Of a DNA stretch of 64,000 nt, positions 1 to 9,561 are shown piece by piece; positions within the stretch are counted from its first letter, which is position 1, and each line of letters opens with the position of its first letter. This stretch comes from Byssovorax sp. (lineage in GTDB: Bacteria > Myxococcota_A > Polyangia > Polyangiales > Polyangiaceae), in NCBI GenBank assembly GCA_025362495.1, contig JANYGI010000179.1, positions 1 to 64,000 on the forward strand, read 5' to 3'. A program made the position numbers and the translations under genes. The notes under the pieces are model-generated. The model worked only from the letters and a program-made list of their open reading frames with translations, was not told where the DNA came from and searched no databases.

Positions 1-1
1 C

Positions 2-817
<816 letters not shown>

Positions 818-1935
818 CCGCCGCTTGATCAGCCGCGCCCACCGGATCCGCGGGATCGCTTTCGCCGAGGGCCGGCCCATTGCCCGGATCGTTGCCTTCC
901 TGGCTGCGAGTGCCCGACCCGCTCTCGGCCGCGATCTGCTTGAGAATCCAGTCGTGAAGCAGGTCCACCCGGGCCAGGATCTCCGTCCCTCCGCCTCCGC
1001 CCGAGTTCACCGCGACGAGGGTGTGCGTACCGGGGATGAACACCGGACCACCCGAGTCGCCGTGCTCGATGACCTCGGACGCCATGTAATCGAACTGGTA
1101 GCCAGCGTCGGCCGCCGAGCTCACCTTGAGAGGCTTGCTCGCATAGAGCGCAGAGCTGGAGAGAGTACCGTTGTTGATCCGACCGACGTTGACCACGCGG
1201 GCGCCGTCAGCGAGGCCGGTGGTCGCGATCGTGGGGTAAGAAGCGAGGGTGATCGGCGTGTCGAGGAGGACGAGCGCCACATCGTGGGCGTCGGGATCGA
1301 CGCTGTCACTCCCGGAGCTCCAGTCGAAGGTCGTCGCGTTCTTCGTGAACGACCTCTGGCTGCCAGCGAACGGCGCCGTCACCGTCCACGAGTCGAAGCC
1401 ATGCACGCAGTGGCCAGCGGTGAGGACCACGCTCGGCGCGATCAGCGATCCCGAGCAGAGCGACCTGGGCTTCCCCCCGACCGTCATCGTCAACAGCACG
1501 GACTCTGGATAGTCGGTCGCGAGGGAGCCGCCTTTGATCGTCTGGGAATCGTCTCCGATGCGCTCCGGTTCATCCGAGTCGAAAGGCTGGACAGCGCAGG
1601 CGGGGAGCGCAGCGAAGAGGACGAAAAGTACGGCACACGACCGGCGACTCGACAACATGGACTCTCTCTTCTCCCGGCCGAGCCGCGGCAGGCGCGAGTG
1701 CCAGACACGATGAGGAACGCGGGATTCAGGGAATTGACGGATGGTAAAACGCCAACCGCAGTTTGGATGTCTATGTTGTAATCAGACGACCTCGGGCCAT
1801 CCAATTCCATTTTGCGAAGCAGCTCATTTTCATGGCAATGCACCGCACATCCTCGCTGGCGCGCGGGTACGAAAGCAGGCAATGAGGAGGAGAGTGGCAG
1901 TCTGGCTCACCGGGGAGGTGAGCTTTTCGAGCGGC

Positions 1936-2160
1936 TCAGCGTCGGCCGAAGCCAGCGAGCTTGGTTGTGGCGGCGACGACCTCGTCGCAATCGATGCAGC
2001 GGGTGACCCCGTCGACCAGCTCGAGCGTGCCGATCGAGCCGCACTCGGGGCATTTCGGCGCGAGGCGGCTGCGGCTCTCGGCGAGGCTCTGCGCGAGGTC
2101 TTTCTCGGCGGCGAGCTCGCGGCGGATCTCTTGGGTCATCCGGATTTCGTTGTCGCTCAT
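1936..2160 (-). CDS. Small zinc-ribbon protein
   Basis: A 74-residue protein starting MSDNEIRMTQ. Residues 5-32 are charged and helical. They are followed by CPECG and, 17 residues later, CIDCD, a four-Cys zinc-ribbon knuckle pair. There is no signal peptide, so it is cytoplasmic. Similar small ribbons are found as accessory or regulatory proteins, but I recognise no specific family. The frame stays open far upstream; this ATG is chosen because homology-like content begins here and the longer version would overlap the neighbouring lipoprotein gene. The function is unknown. Confidence 0.65.
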   Translation of the reverse strand: MSDNEIRMTQEIRRELAAEKDLAQSLAESRSRLAPKCPECGSIGTLELVDGVTRCIDCDEVVAATTKLAGFGRR

Positions 2161-2200
2161 GGCGCGGACGCTATCACGCCCGCGCCGTCGCAGCGCACGC

Positions 2201-3439
2201 TCAGAGCGGGGCGTCGCCGTCGTCGAGGACGCGATCCGTCGCGACGGCGAGCCACGACGTGTACGGCTTCCTGGCCTGGTGCTCCTCGAAATCGGCGATG
2301 CGCTGGAGCAGCGTCGCGGTGCGGTGGCCCTTGATCTGCTGCGGGAGGCTCTTGCCCTGATCGAGCCAGGCGCGGATGAAAATACTATTTTCATCGGTCG
2401 GGAAGGCGCTGACGTTGCGCGACCACCGCGCCCACACGCCCGGATCGAAGAGGTACTGCTCGACGTTCGACACGTAGAACGACGAGACGGTGAGGCCGCG
2501 CTTCCTGATCTCCGCGGCCACGCCCGGCATCGCGCGATCCCCCGCGAAGTCGCCCACGACCGGGATTACCCGGTCTTCCTTTTCCATGGTCTGCACGAAG
2601 CGGAAGGCGGGCTCGCTCGCGAGGAATCCGCTCTGGTTTCCGCCGGGATCCTTCTGCGTGAGGATCTCGCGCAGGGTCGGGTAGCGGCGGCCGGATTTCT
2701 GCTTCAGCTCGAAACGCATCTCGAGCTGGCCGTCGAGGAAGGAGCGATGCACGACCTCGAGCGTCTTCTTGTCGTCGGCGTCGAGGTGCAGGTAGTGCTC
2801 GACCCGGTCACGCAAAAGCGCGTGCGCAGCGGCAAATCCGGCTTTGTCCGGCGCGTTCTTCCCGGCGTGAGCGAGCACGGCGTCGATCCCCGCGGCCTCG
2901 CCCGGAGCGCCCGGAGCGTCGTATGGGCGCCCGAGGAGGAGCGCGACGAAGTGCGAGCGGCTCGTCGCCGTCTCGAAGATCGCCTTGTAAAGCAGGTGAA
3001 GGATCATGTTCTGCCGACGGATGTCGAGGATGAAGGCCACCTTCGGGCGCGTCAGGGCGATGTACGTGAAGCTCTGCTCCGGGCCGACTCCGACGTAGGC
3101 GCCGCCCGGCGAAGCAAGCCTGGCGAGGGGCCGGGCCACCTGCAGATACGAGGTCTCGTTGGAAATGGTGTTATCGGAGAAGAACGGCCCATCGGGCTCG
3201 GAGAGCGCCGTCACCATCGCTCCGAACGCCGAGCCCGCGGGCGCGGCAGGCGCCATCGCCGAGGTGAGCGGCGGCGCCGACGCGAGGAGCGGCGCCGGCA
3301 CCGATCCGAGGGGCGAGTGCGACGGCGGAGCGCCCGGCGTGACGGCGACTGAGGTCGCGGGATCCACCGGCGTGGGCGCCTGACCACAGGCGGTGAGCGC
3401 GAGGAGCAGCGGGGCAATCAGCAGGGCTCGGTTCTTCAT
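2201..3439 (-). CDS. Lipoprotein of the LIC_10091-like family
   Basis: About 412 residues. The signal peptide MKNRALLIAPLLLALTACG carries a lipobox, followed by a Pro/Ala/Ser-rich linker of about 55 residues. The globular part (GPFFSDNTISNETSYLQV onwards; GAYVGVGPEQSFTYIALTRP; FILDIRRQN; PVVGDFAGD; FYVSNVEQYL) matches what I know as the LIC_10091-type family of lipoproteins with a methyltransferase-like fold. I know of no proven activity. The start is placed at MKNR rather than six codons earlier, because the signal peptide begins there. The gene is divergent from the HEAT-repeat gene at 3529, so the short gap between them should hold both promoters. Confidence 0.8.
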   Translation of the reverse strand: MKNRALLIAPLLLALTACGQAPTPVDPATSVAVTPGAPPSHSPLGSVPAPLLASAPPLTSAMAPAAPAGSAFGAMVTALSEPDGPFFSDNTISNETSYLQVARPLARLASPGGAYVGVGPEQSFTYIALTRPKVAFILDIRRQNMILHLLYKAIFETATSRSHFVALLLGRPYDAPGAPGEAAGIDAVLAHAGKNAPDKAGFAAAHALLRDRVEHYLHLDADDKKTLEVVHRSFLDGQLEMRFELKQKSGRRYPTLREILTQKDPGGNQSGFLASEPAFRFVQTMEKEDRVIPVVGDFAGDRAMPGVAAEIRKRGLTVSSFYVSNVEQYLFDPGVWARWSRNVSAFPTDENSIFIRAWLDQGKSLPQQIKGHRTATLLQRIADFEEHQARKPYTSWLAVATDRVLDDGDAPL

Positions 3440-3528
3440 CGCTTCGGGGGACGACAACGCGGCGAGGCGCGCGCCGCATTCCTTTCCGGCGAGGGTGGCC
3501 CCGCGATCGATCGTGCTAAGCTCGCCGC

Positions 3529-6129
3529 GTGCGCCATTCCTCCACGATTTGCCGCTGGATCGCGCCTGTTCTCTTCGCCCTCGTGGCGGCGCCGAGCGGC
3601 GAGGCGGCGGCGTTCGTCTGGCCCAACGTGCCAGAGCAAGTCGAGAAGGCGCTGACCTCGGGGGACGTGAGCGAGCGGCGCCTCGCTGCCGGCCGGCTCG
3701 CGGATCTGCCGCCGGAGATCGCGCTGCGGCTGATCCCGCCGGCGCTCGGCGATCCCGACGTCGAGGTCCGGCTCCGCGTCGCGCAGGCGGCGATCGCGCG
3801 GCGGATGGCGAAGGCCGGCGACGCGGTGATCGGGTGGCTGAGCGAGAGCGATCCCCGGATCCGGCTCGCCGCGTGCGACGTGATCCGCGCAGCGCCCACC
3901 GATCGCAGCGTGATCGCTCTCGGCCGCGTGCTCGGCGATCCCGAGCCCCACGTGCGCCTCGCCGCCGCCGCCGCGATGGGCGGATCGGCGCTCCCCGAAG
4001 CCGTTTCGCCGCTGCTCGGGCACCTCGACGACGGCTCGCCCGAGGTGCGCGAAGAGGTCGCGCGGGCGCTCGGGCGCATCGGCGATCCGCGCGGCGTCGT
4101 CCCGCTGATCGGCAAGGTGCAAGACTCGGTGGCCGACGTGCGCAAAACGACGGCGCGGGCGCTGGGTGAGCTCGGCGATCTGCGGGCAGCAGGAGCGCTG
4201 ATGCTGGCGCTCCAAGATCCCTCGGCCGAGGTGCGGCTCGAGGCCGTGGGCGCGCTTGGCAAGCTGCGCTCCGACGAGGCGACGCCGGCGATCGCGCCGC
4301 TGATCGAGGCGTCCGCCGGCGAGGGCAACGGCGCGCCCGGCGGCGGGCGATCGTCGTCGGCGCAGGGCGCGGGCGCCGCCGAGGTGCGGGCCGCGGCGCT
4401 GCGCGCGCTCGGCCGCATCGGCTCCGAGGCAGCCGTGAAGATCCTCGTCGGCGCGCTCGCGAAGGACGATCCCTCCGCGGCGCGATCCCCGGTGCGCGAC
4501 GCCCTGGTGGCGGCAGGGAAGCCGTCCGAGGCCGCGCTGATCACCGCGCTCGGCAGCGGGACGTCGACGGCGACGGCCGCGGGCGCCGCGCTCGTCCTCG
4601 GCGCGCTGCGGTCCGACGAGGGCGCGAAGGCCATCGTCCGCGCGATGCAGCGAGGCACCGTGCCGCTCCGCGCCGGCGTGCGCGCCCTCGCGCAGATCGG
4701 CTCGCCCACGGCCCTCCCGACGGTGCTCGAGCTCTTCGACGATCCCGATCCGACGACGCGTAAAGACGCCATTCGCGCCGCGGCCTCGCTGCTCGATCCG
4801 GCGCAGATCGACGGGCGCGCGGTCGATCCCGCGAGCGCCTCGCTCCGCGACGCGAGCACGCCGATCGACGAGAAGATCGAGCTGGTCCGGCTGCTCGGCC
4901 GCACCGGGGCGCCGCGCGCCGAAGCGGTGCTCTTGCCGCTCGTGAGCGCGAAGCTGCCCGCGCTCCGGCTGGCGGTGATCGAGGCGCTCGGCAGCCTTCG
5001 TGTTCCGATGACACCAACTGCTGCAAAGGCTGCGAATCAAGGCAAATCAGAGGCGTCGCAGCTCGCCACCGCGCTGCTCGCGGCGCTCGACGACGAGTCG
5101 CCCGAGGTGCGCCTCGGCGCGGCGACGGCGCTCGCGCACGTGGGTGGATCCGCGGTCGCGGAAGAGCTGCTCCGGCGGCTCGCCGTGGCGGCGGAGCAGG
5201 ATCGGAGCGCGCTCGGGATCGCCATCTCGGGGACCCTCGCGCGCAGCGACGACGCCGCGCTCGCGGCGAAGGTGCGCGCGGCCTACGCGACCGCGCCCGA
5301 ATCGGCGCGCGACGCGCTGATCGAGGGGCTCGGTCGCATGCGCGGACCCGACGCAGGGCGCGCGCTCGAGGCGATCGCCGCCGGATCGATCGACGATCGC
5401 CGCAAGGTGGCCGAGGCGCTGGCGGGCCACGCGGAGATGGAGGCGTCGCTCCGCCGGCTGGTCGCCGACGTCGATCCCGGCGTGCGCGCCAACGCCGCCT
5501 GGTCGCTCGGGACGGTGGGCGCGAAGCCGAGCCTCGCTGCCCTCACGGCGCTCACGGGCGATCCCGACGTCGCCGTCGCCGGCAACGCCGCGGCGTCGCT
5601 CGGGCGCATCGCGGGGCGCACGGCGGCCGGCGGCGAGGTCGGGAAGACGCTGTGCTCGGCGCTCGGCGACGCGCGGCCGTACGTGCGCGCCAACGCGCTC
5701 CTCGGCCTCTCGATCGCCGGCGCGACGTGCGAGGCGAGCACCGCGTCGGATCTGCTCGGGCGCGATCCCTCGGAGTCGGTGCGCCTCGCGGCCGCCGATT
5801 ACCTCGCGCGGCGCGTGGTCGGAGCCGCCGCCGTCGACGCCGACAAGCGCGCGCTCCTGCGCTGCGCGAGCGAGGAGCGCGACGCCCGCGTGGCCGCTCG
5901 CTGCGCGCGCCCGGCGCCCGTCACCAAGTCCGACGCGAAGGTCGACGACATCGCCGTGTACGTGGTCCCCGAAGGGCGCCGCGCCCCCGAGCCGCGCGCG
6001 CCGTTCGCGCTGGTTCGCGCCGACGGGCTGATGCGGCTCGGCGTCGCGGATCGTCGCGGCGAGATATTCGAGACGGCGGCCCCGGCGGGCGTCATTCGCC
6101 TCGCCGTCCCCGCAGCGCTCGCGCGCTAG
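3529..6129 (+). CDS. Exported HEAT-repeat protein
   Basis: An 866-residue protein with a GTG start. The signal peptide (about residues 1-28, ending near GEAAAF) is followed by some 20 HEAT/PBS-lyase-type repeats. These are about 31 residues each and carry the recurring pattern DPxxxVRxxAAxALGxIG, for example around residues 78, 140, 170 and 205. The last ~60 residues are non-repetitive (VYVVPEGRRAPEPRAP). HEAT solenoids are protein-binding scaffolds; the presence of a signal peptide puts this one in the periplasm or on the surface. No partner can be named. The gene is uninterrupted, and the long antisense frames over it are codon-bias shadows. Confidence 0.85.
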   Translation: MRHSSTICRWIAPVLFALVAAPSGEAAAFVWPNVPEQVEKALTSGDVSERRLAAGRLADLPPEIALRLIPPALGDPDVEVRLRVAQAAIARRMAKAGDAVIGWLSESDPRIRLAACDVIRAAPTDRSVIALGRVLGDPEPHVRLAAAAAMGGSALPEAVSPLLGHLDDGSPEVREEVARALGRIGDPRGVVPLIGKVQDSVADVRKTTARALGELGDLRAAGALMLALQDPSAEVRLEAVGALGKLRSDEATPAIAPLIEASAGEGNGAPGGGRSSSAQGAGAAEVRAAALRALGRIGSEAAVKILVGALAKDDPSAARSPVRDALVAAGKPSEAALITALGSGTSTATAAGAALVLGALRSDEGAKAIVRAMQRGTVPLRAGVRALAQIGSPTALPTVLELFDDPDPTTRKDAIRAAASLLDPAQIDGRAVDPASASLRDASTPIDEKIELVRLLGRTGAPRAEAVLLPLVSAKLPALRLAVIEALGSLRVPMTPTAAKAANQGKSEASQLATALLAALDDESPEVRLGAATALAHVGGSAVAEELLRRLAVAAEQDRSALGIAISGTLARSDDAALAAKVRAAYATAPESARDALIEGLGRMRGPDAGRALEAIAAGSIDDRRKVAEALAGHAEMEASLRRLVADVDPGVRANAAWSLGTVGAKPSLAALTALTGDPDVAVAGNAAASLGRIAGRTAAGGEVGKTLCSALGDARPYVRANALLGLSIAGATCEASTASDLLGRDPSESVRLAAADYLARRVVGAAAVDADKRALLRCASEERDARVAARCARPAPVTKSDAKVDDIAVYVVPEGRRAPEPRAPFALVRADGLMRLGVADRRGEIFETAAPAGVIRLAVPAALAR

Positions 6130-6139
6130 TCAGCGCCGA

Positions 6140-7873
6140 TCAGCGGCGCTGGTGGCCCATGTCCTGGCGTGAGCGGGGCTTCACGGCGGGCCCCGATCGC
6201 AGCCGATCGATGCTCTCGGTCGACTCGCCATGGGCCGCGAGATCCGCGGCGGCGACCTCGATCGCGAGCTGGAAGATTTCGGTGCGGGCGAAGCGACCGG
6301 CGCGGCCCGTGGTGAGGCGCGGGAGCACGGCGACGATGCGCTTCATTCCGTCGGCGTAGCGGCGCGAGATCGCCAGGCGCTCGATCAGCGGCTCGAGGAA
6401 ATCGGCGACGGCGGCGGCGCGATCGCGCGCGCCCTCGCAGGCCTCTTTCATCGGCTCGAGGAGCAGCAGCGTCCAGAGCACGGTGTCGTCGAGCGGACCG
6501 CCCTCGTTGGTGCGGCGATCGATGTAGTCGAGCAGCCGCCACACGCGGCGCCCCGGCCCCTCTTCCTCGCCATCGTCGTAGAGCAGCGCCGAGAGCTCGG
6601 GGAGCAGCACGTCGAGCACGCCTGTCTCCCAGGCGAGGAAAATCGTCCGGCGTGCCTGGCCGCCGCGCAGGAGCCGCATGATCTCTTCCGAGAGGCGAGG
6701 CCGCGCGGCCAGCGCCAGCGCCTCGCGGCAGAAGACGATCGCGTCGTACACGTCGGGGGTGATGCCGAGGTCGAGGCGACCCGCGAATTTGAGGGCGCGG
6801 AGGATGCGCACCGGATCCTCGCGGAAGCGCGTCTCGGGATCTCCGATGGTGTGGACGACGCGGCGGCGCACGTCGTCCATGCCGCCGACCCAGTCGAGGA
6901 TCTGGTTGTGCTCGAGGTCGTAGAACAGCGCGTTGATCGTGAAATCGCGGCGATACGCGTCTTCCGGGGCCTCGCCGAAGACGTTGTCGCTTTTGATGAG
7001 CAGCTCGGCGCCGTCGTCGTCTTCCTTCGGGCTCTTCCGGAAGGTCGCGACCTCGATCACCTTGCCGCCCTGGAACAGCACGTGGACGAGGCGAAAGCGC
7101 CGGCCGATGATCCGCGAGTTGCGGAAGAGCTCGCGGACCTGCTCGGGCCGCGCGCTCGTGGCGACGTCGAAGTCTTTCGGGCGGCGATCGAGGAGCAGAT
7201 CGCGCACGCAGCCGCCGACGAGATACGCCTCGTAGCCGTGGCGAACGAGGCGGCGCAGGACCTTCTGCACGTCGGGATCGATGCGCGCTTCGTCGAGGGC
7301 CACGTCGTGGCGGCCGGGCTCGTTGCCGGCGTACGTCGGGCGAACGATGACGCCGCCGGGCGAGCTCGGGCTCGGGCTCGGCACGCGGTCGCGGTCCCGG
7401 TCGCGGTCGCCGCCGCGATCGCGATAGCGGGGACCGTCGTCGCGCGAGCGGTGGCGCGAGGAGGGGGCCTGCGCCTGCGCTTGGGCCGGGGCCACGCTGC
7501 GCGCCTTCAGCGCGGGCGGGGCGCCCTCGGCCGCCGTGTCGGGCGGGAGCGGCGACACGTCGTACGCGGGGAGGTCCGAGACCTCGTACTTCGGCAGGTC
7601 GGAGGTCTCGTACGACGGGAGGCCGTCAACGCGGGGGAACGAGGTCCGCGCCGAGCGACGGCGAGGAGACGGGGGCGGCGCGGCAGGCAGCGCCGCCGGG
7701 TCGGAGACGACAGGCAAGATGATGGGCTCGCTGTCCACAAGCGCGCCGACGAGCGGCACGATGGGGGACGAAAAGGGGCCTTCCGGCCGCGCGACGTCCA
7801 CATTGGCGTCGCCTGCGGCGGGAATTTCGTGATGGGGGATGGGGGCCTTACGACCCATAGGGCTCAACCGCAT
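6140..7873 (-). CDS. pcnB: Poly(A) polymerase / tRNA nucleotidyltransferase family protein (PcnB)
   Basis: A class II nucleotidyltransferase. Using the ATG at 7873 it has 577 residues. GGCVRDLLL (about 220-228) and the catalytic DFD (234-236) define the polymerase head. The RRDFTINALFYD and RILRALKFAGRLDL segments are typical of bacterial PcnB and CCA enzymes. It adds AMP to RNA 3' ends, giving poly(A) for mRNA decay or CCA on tRNA. The first ~190 residues are an extra low-complexity region with YETSDLPKYEVSDLPAYD-type repeats and an Arg-Asp dipeptide stretch (RDRGGDRDRDRDR), plausibly RNA- or protein-binding. The frame is open to 8059, but the upstream part has no ribosome site and an unnatural composition, so I place the start at MRLSPMG. 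PcnB versus CCA-adding activity cannot be told with certainty. Confidence 0.85.
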   Translation of the reverse strand: MRLSPMGRKAPIPHHEIPAAGDANVDVARPEGPFSSPIVPLVGALVDSEPIILPVVSDPAALPAAPPPSPRRRSARTSFPRVDGLPSYETSDLPKYEVSDLPAYDVSPLPPDTAAEGAPPALKARSVAPAQAQAQAPSSRHRSRDDGPRYRDRGGDRDRDRDRVPSPSPSSPGGVIVRPTYAGNEPGRHDVALDEARIDPDVQKVLRRLVRHGYEAYLVGGCVRDLLLDRRPKDFDVATSARPEQVRELFRNSRIIGRRFRLVHVLFQGGKVIEVATFRKSPKEDDDGAELLIKSDNVFGEAPEDAYRRDFTINALFYDLEHNQILDWVGGMDDVRRRVVHTIGDPETRFREDPVRILRALKFAGRLDLGITPDVYDAIVFCREALALAARPRLSEEIMRLLRGGQARRTIFLAWETGVLDVLLPELSALLYDDGEEEGPGRRVWRLLDYIDRRTNEGGPLDDTVLWTLLLLEPMKEACEGARDRAAAVADFLEPLIERLAISRRYADGMKRIVAVLPRLTTGRAGRFARTEIFQLAIEVAAADLAAHGESTESIDRLRSGPAVKPRSRQDMGHQRR

Positions 7874-7994
7874 GGAAGGACCCTGGGAGGGGTCTTCGGC
7901 TGGAAGTGGAAGCGGGGCCCGCGACCGCGGAGCCCCGGGAGGGGGACCGGCGTCGACTGGTTTGAACCAGCGTCGGCGCGTCACCCTCGGGAAA

Positions 7995-8015
7995 GGCGGA
8001 CCGAAAACGTCCGCC
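7995..8015 (-). other. Perfect hairpin in the pcnB leader
   Basis: A 7-bp stem (GGCGGAC/GTCCGCC) closes a 7-base loop about 120 bases ahead of the pcnB start. About 50 bases closer to the gene is a second inverted repeat, CTGG-TTCAAA-CCAG. The pair has a superficial tRNA look, but the cloverleaf does not close. It could be a transcript-level control element or nothing. Confidence 0.3.
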
Positions 8016-8283
8016 TGAGCTATGGAGGGGTGCGTAAACACCCTACTCCTCCAGCCCATCTAGCAGGGCGTTCCCGAAAGCGCAAAGACAACCTACGGCT
8101 CAGATGTTCATTCCTGCCGCTGCGGGCAGCGGCGGTCCGGATCCGCGCGGCGTCGCCGACGACCGGCCCCGGAAGGCGTGCTCGGTGGAGACGCCTGCGA
8201 GGGAGCCGGCGCGGGCGCGACGGGGCCGGGCCGTCGTCGCGCGGGGGCGCCGGCTCGACCGTCGCGGAGCCGCGATCGGTGGC

Positions 8284-8835
8284 CTACTTGTGCGTGGTGA
8301 TCACGCCGCAGCCGATCCGGCCGCCGGCGTTGCCGGACGGCTGGCCGCCGTCGTCCTGCTTCTCGTGAACGATGATCGACCGGCCGAGGAACGACGCGGG
8401 ATCACCCTCTTTCAGGTTCGCGCCGAGCACGACAACGTCGGTCGAGCCAGTGCCGTCAGGGCCGATATCGATGTTGCCGAGATCCCCGAGGTGGCGGTCC
8501 GCCGCCGGGGGCAGCGCGTGCGGGTGACCCTGGGGATTGAAATGGCCGCCCGCGCTGGACCCGTCGGGCGCGCTGCAATCGCCGTTCTCGTGCACGTGCG
8601 TCGCGACCTTGCCCGGCGGCGCGCCCGCGACCTGGACCTTCACCTGGACCCCACCGGGGACCTCGGTGAACGTGGCCGCCCCCGTCAGCTTCGAGCCGCT
8701 CTTCGCGGCCAGCGGAACATCGACGCTCATCGCCGAGCCGCCGTGCGTCGCGTCCGCAGGGGGTGAGGTCGTGCCTCCGCAGGCGACGAGCGCGAGCGGG
8801 GCAATCAGGACCAAGGCAGCACATTGACGCTTCAT
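8284..8835 (-). CDS. sodC: Cu/Zn superoxide dismutase, lipoprotein
   Basis: A 183-residue protein that converts superoxide to O2 and H2O2 in the periplasm or at the cell surface. The lipobox is at LVACG (Cys19). All metal ligands expected for the family are present: His80 and His82 (HVHENGDC), bridging His98 (GGHFNP), a His in GHPH, His115 and Asp118 (RHLGDLG), and His157 (IVHEKQDD). The structural disulfide pair Cys87/Cys176 (GCGV) is also kept. The length fits bacterial SodC. It is transcribed in the same direction as pcnB but 400 bases upstream of it, so probably independently. Confidence 0.95.
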   Translation of the reverse strand: MKRQCAALVLIAPLALVACGGTTSPPADATHGGSAMSVDVPLAAKSGSKLTGAATFTEVPGGVQVKVQVAGAPPGKVATHVHENGDCSAPDGSSAGGHFNPQGHPHALPPAADRHLGDLGNIDIGPDGTGSTDVVVLGANLKEGDPASFLGRSIIVHEKQDDGGQPSGNAGGRIGCGVITTHK

Positions 8836-9117
8836 CGGGGGGTCCCTCTATCGTTTCGTTCGAGCCGCTCTGAACCGAGCGGCGGTGTCCGGCGCGTGGA
8901 GCATGATCCAGGCCGCTCGCCTGGGCGCGACGTGCCCTGTGCTGTAACGTCGGCGCACGCTCGGCGGCGGCGAGGGCCGTCGAGGTCGCATCGGCCGACG
9001 GCGCCTTCACGCCACGGCGAGGCGCCGTGCACCGCGACCCGAGGCGCGCTTCACGACAGGCACGGTGATTGCCAATGCGCAGATTCGCGCATCCTCGACG
9101 AGATCCCCGATCACCCC

Positions 9118-9561
9118 ATGACCTCGCCGATCCTCGCCTTTCAGAGCACTGCAGAGCGCCTGATCCTCGACGCGGCGAAGGGGCGCAGGGACGCCGCAGA
9201 GATCGCCGACGCCGCAGAGCACGTATTTCAACGCCTGCACGATCACCTGGTCATGCTCATCGGGACGATCGGGTTCAGGACGTTGCTGGCGCGCTCGATC
9301 AAGCTCGCGAGGCCCGGGGCGCGAGCGCTCGAGCGGATCGAAGTGCGGCAAGAGGGCACGCTCGCAGGGCTCGCCGAGGCGCTCTCCCACGAGACGCCGG
9401 AGGAGGCCCTCGCCGCGCCGGCGATGTTGCTGGCCCGGTTCCTCGATCTGCTGGCGGCGTTCGTCGGGGATGACCTCGCGCGCCACCTCGTCGACGAGGC
9501 GACGCGGGCGCGGCCGGCGCTCGAACGTGGAGACGATCAGGGGAGCACGGAGGATCGATGA
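9118..9561 (+). CDS. Unknown protein co-translated with KaiC
   Basis: A 147-residue, mostly helical acidic protein (MTSPILAFQSTAERLILDAAK). It has no signal peptide, no membrane segment and no motif I recognise. Its stop overlaps the start of the KaiC gene by four bases (ATGA), so the two are translationally coupled. That placement suggests a partner or regulator of the KaiC-like protein. The frame is open upstream to 8824, but that part is of poor composition and the ATG at 9118 is the sensible start. Confidence 0.7.
   Translation: MTSPILAFQSTAERLILDAAKGRRDAAEIADAAEHVFQRLHDHLVMLIGTIGFRTLLARSIKLARPGARALERIEVRQEGTLAGLAEALSHETPEEALAAPAMLLARFLDLLAAFVGDDLARHLVDEATRARPALERGDDQGSTEDR

Noticed and set aside
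3436-5040. Minus-strand open frames opposite the HEAT-repeat gene
   Set aside because: Repetitive antisense translation of HEAT codons; no ribosome site or homology.
7935-8035. tRNA-like element with TAGCTCAG and TTCAAACC on the minus strand
   Set aside because: The acceptor strands do not pair, the D-arm lacks its 3' half, and the T-stem has a mismatch. Kept only as a hairpin note.
8824-9117. Extended upstream start for the gene at 9118
   Set aside because: The extra residues are Arg/Pro/His-rich noise and overlap the sodC start; the ATG at 9118 gives a sensible protein.
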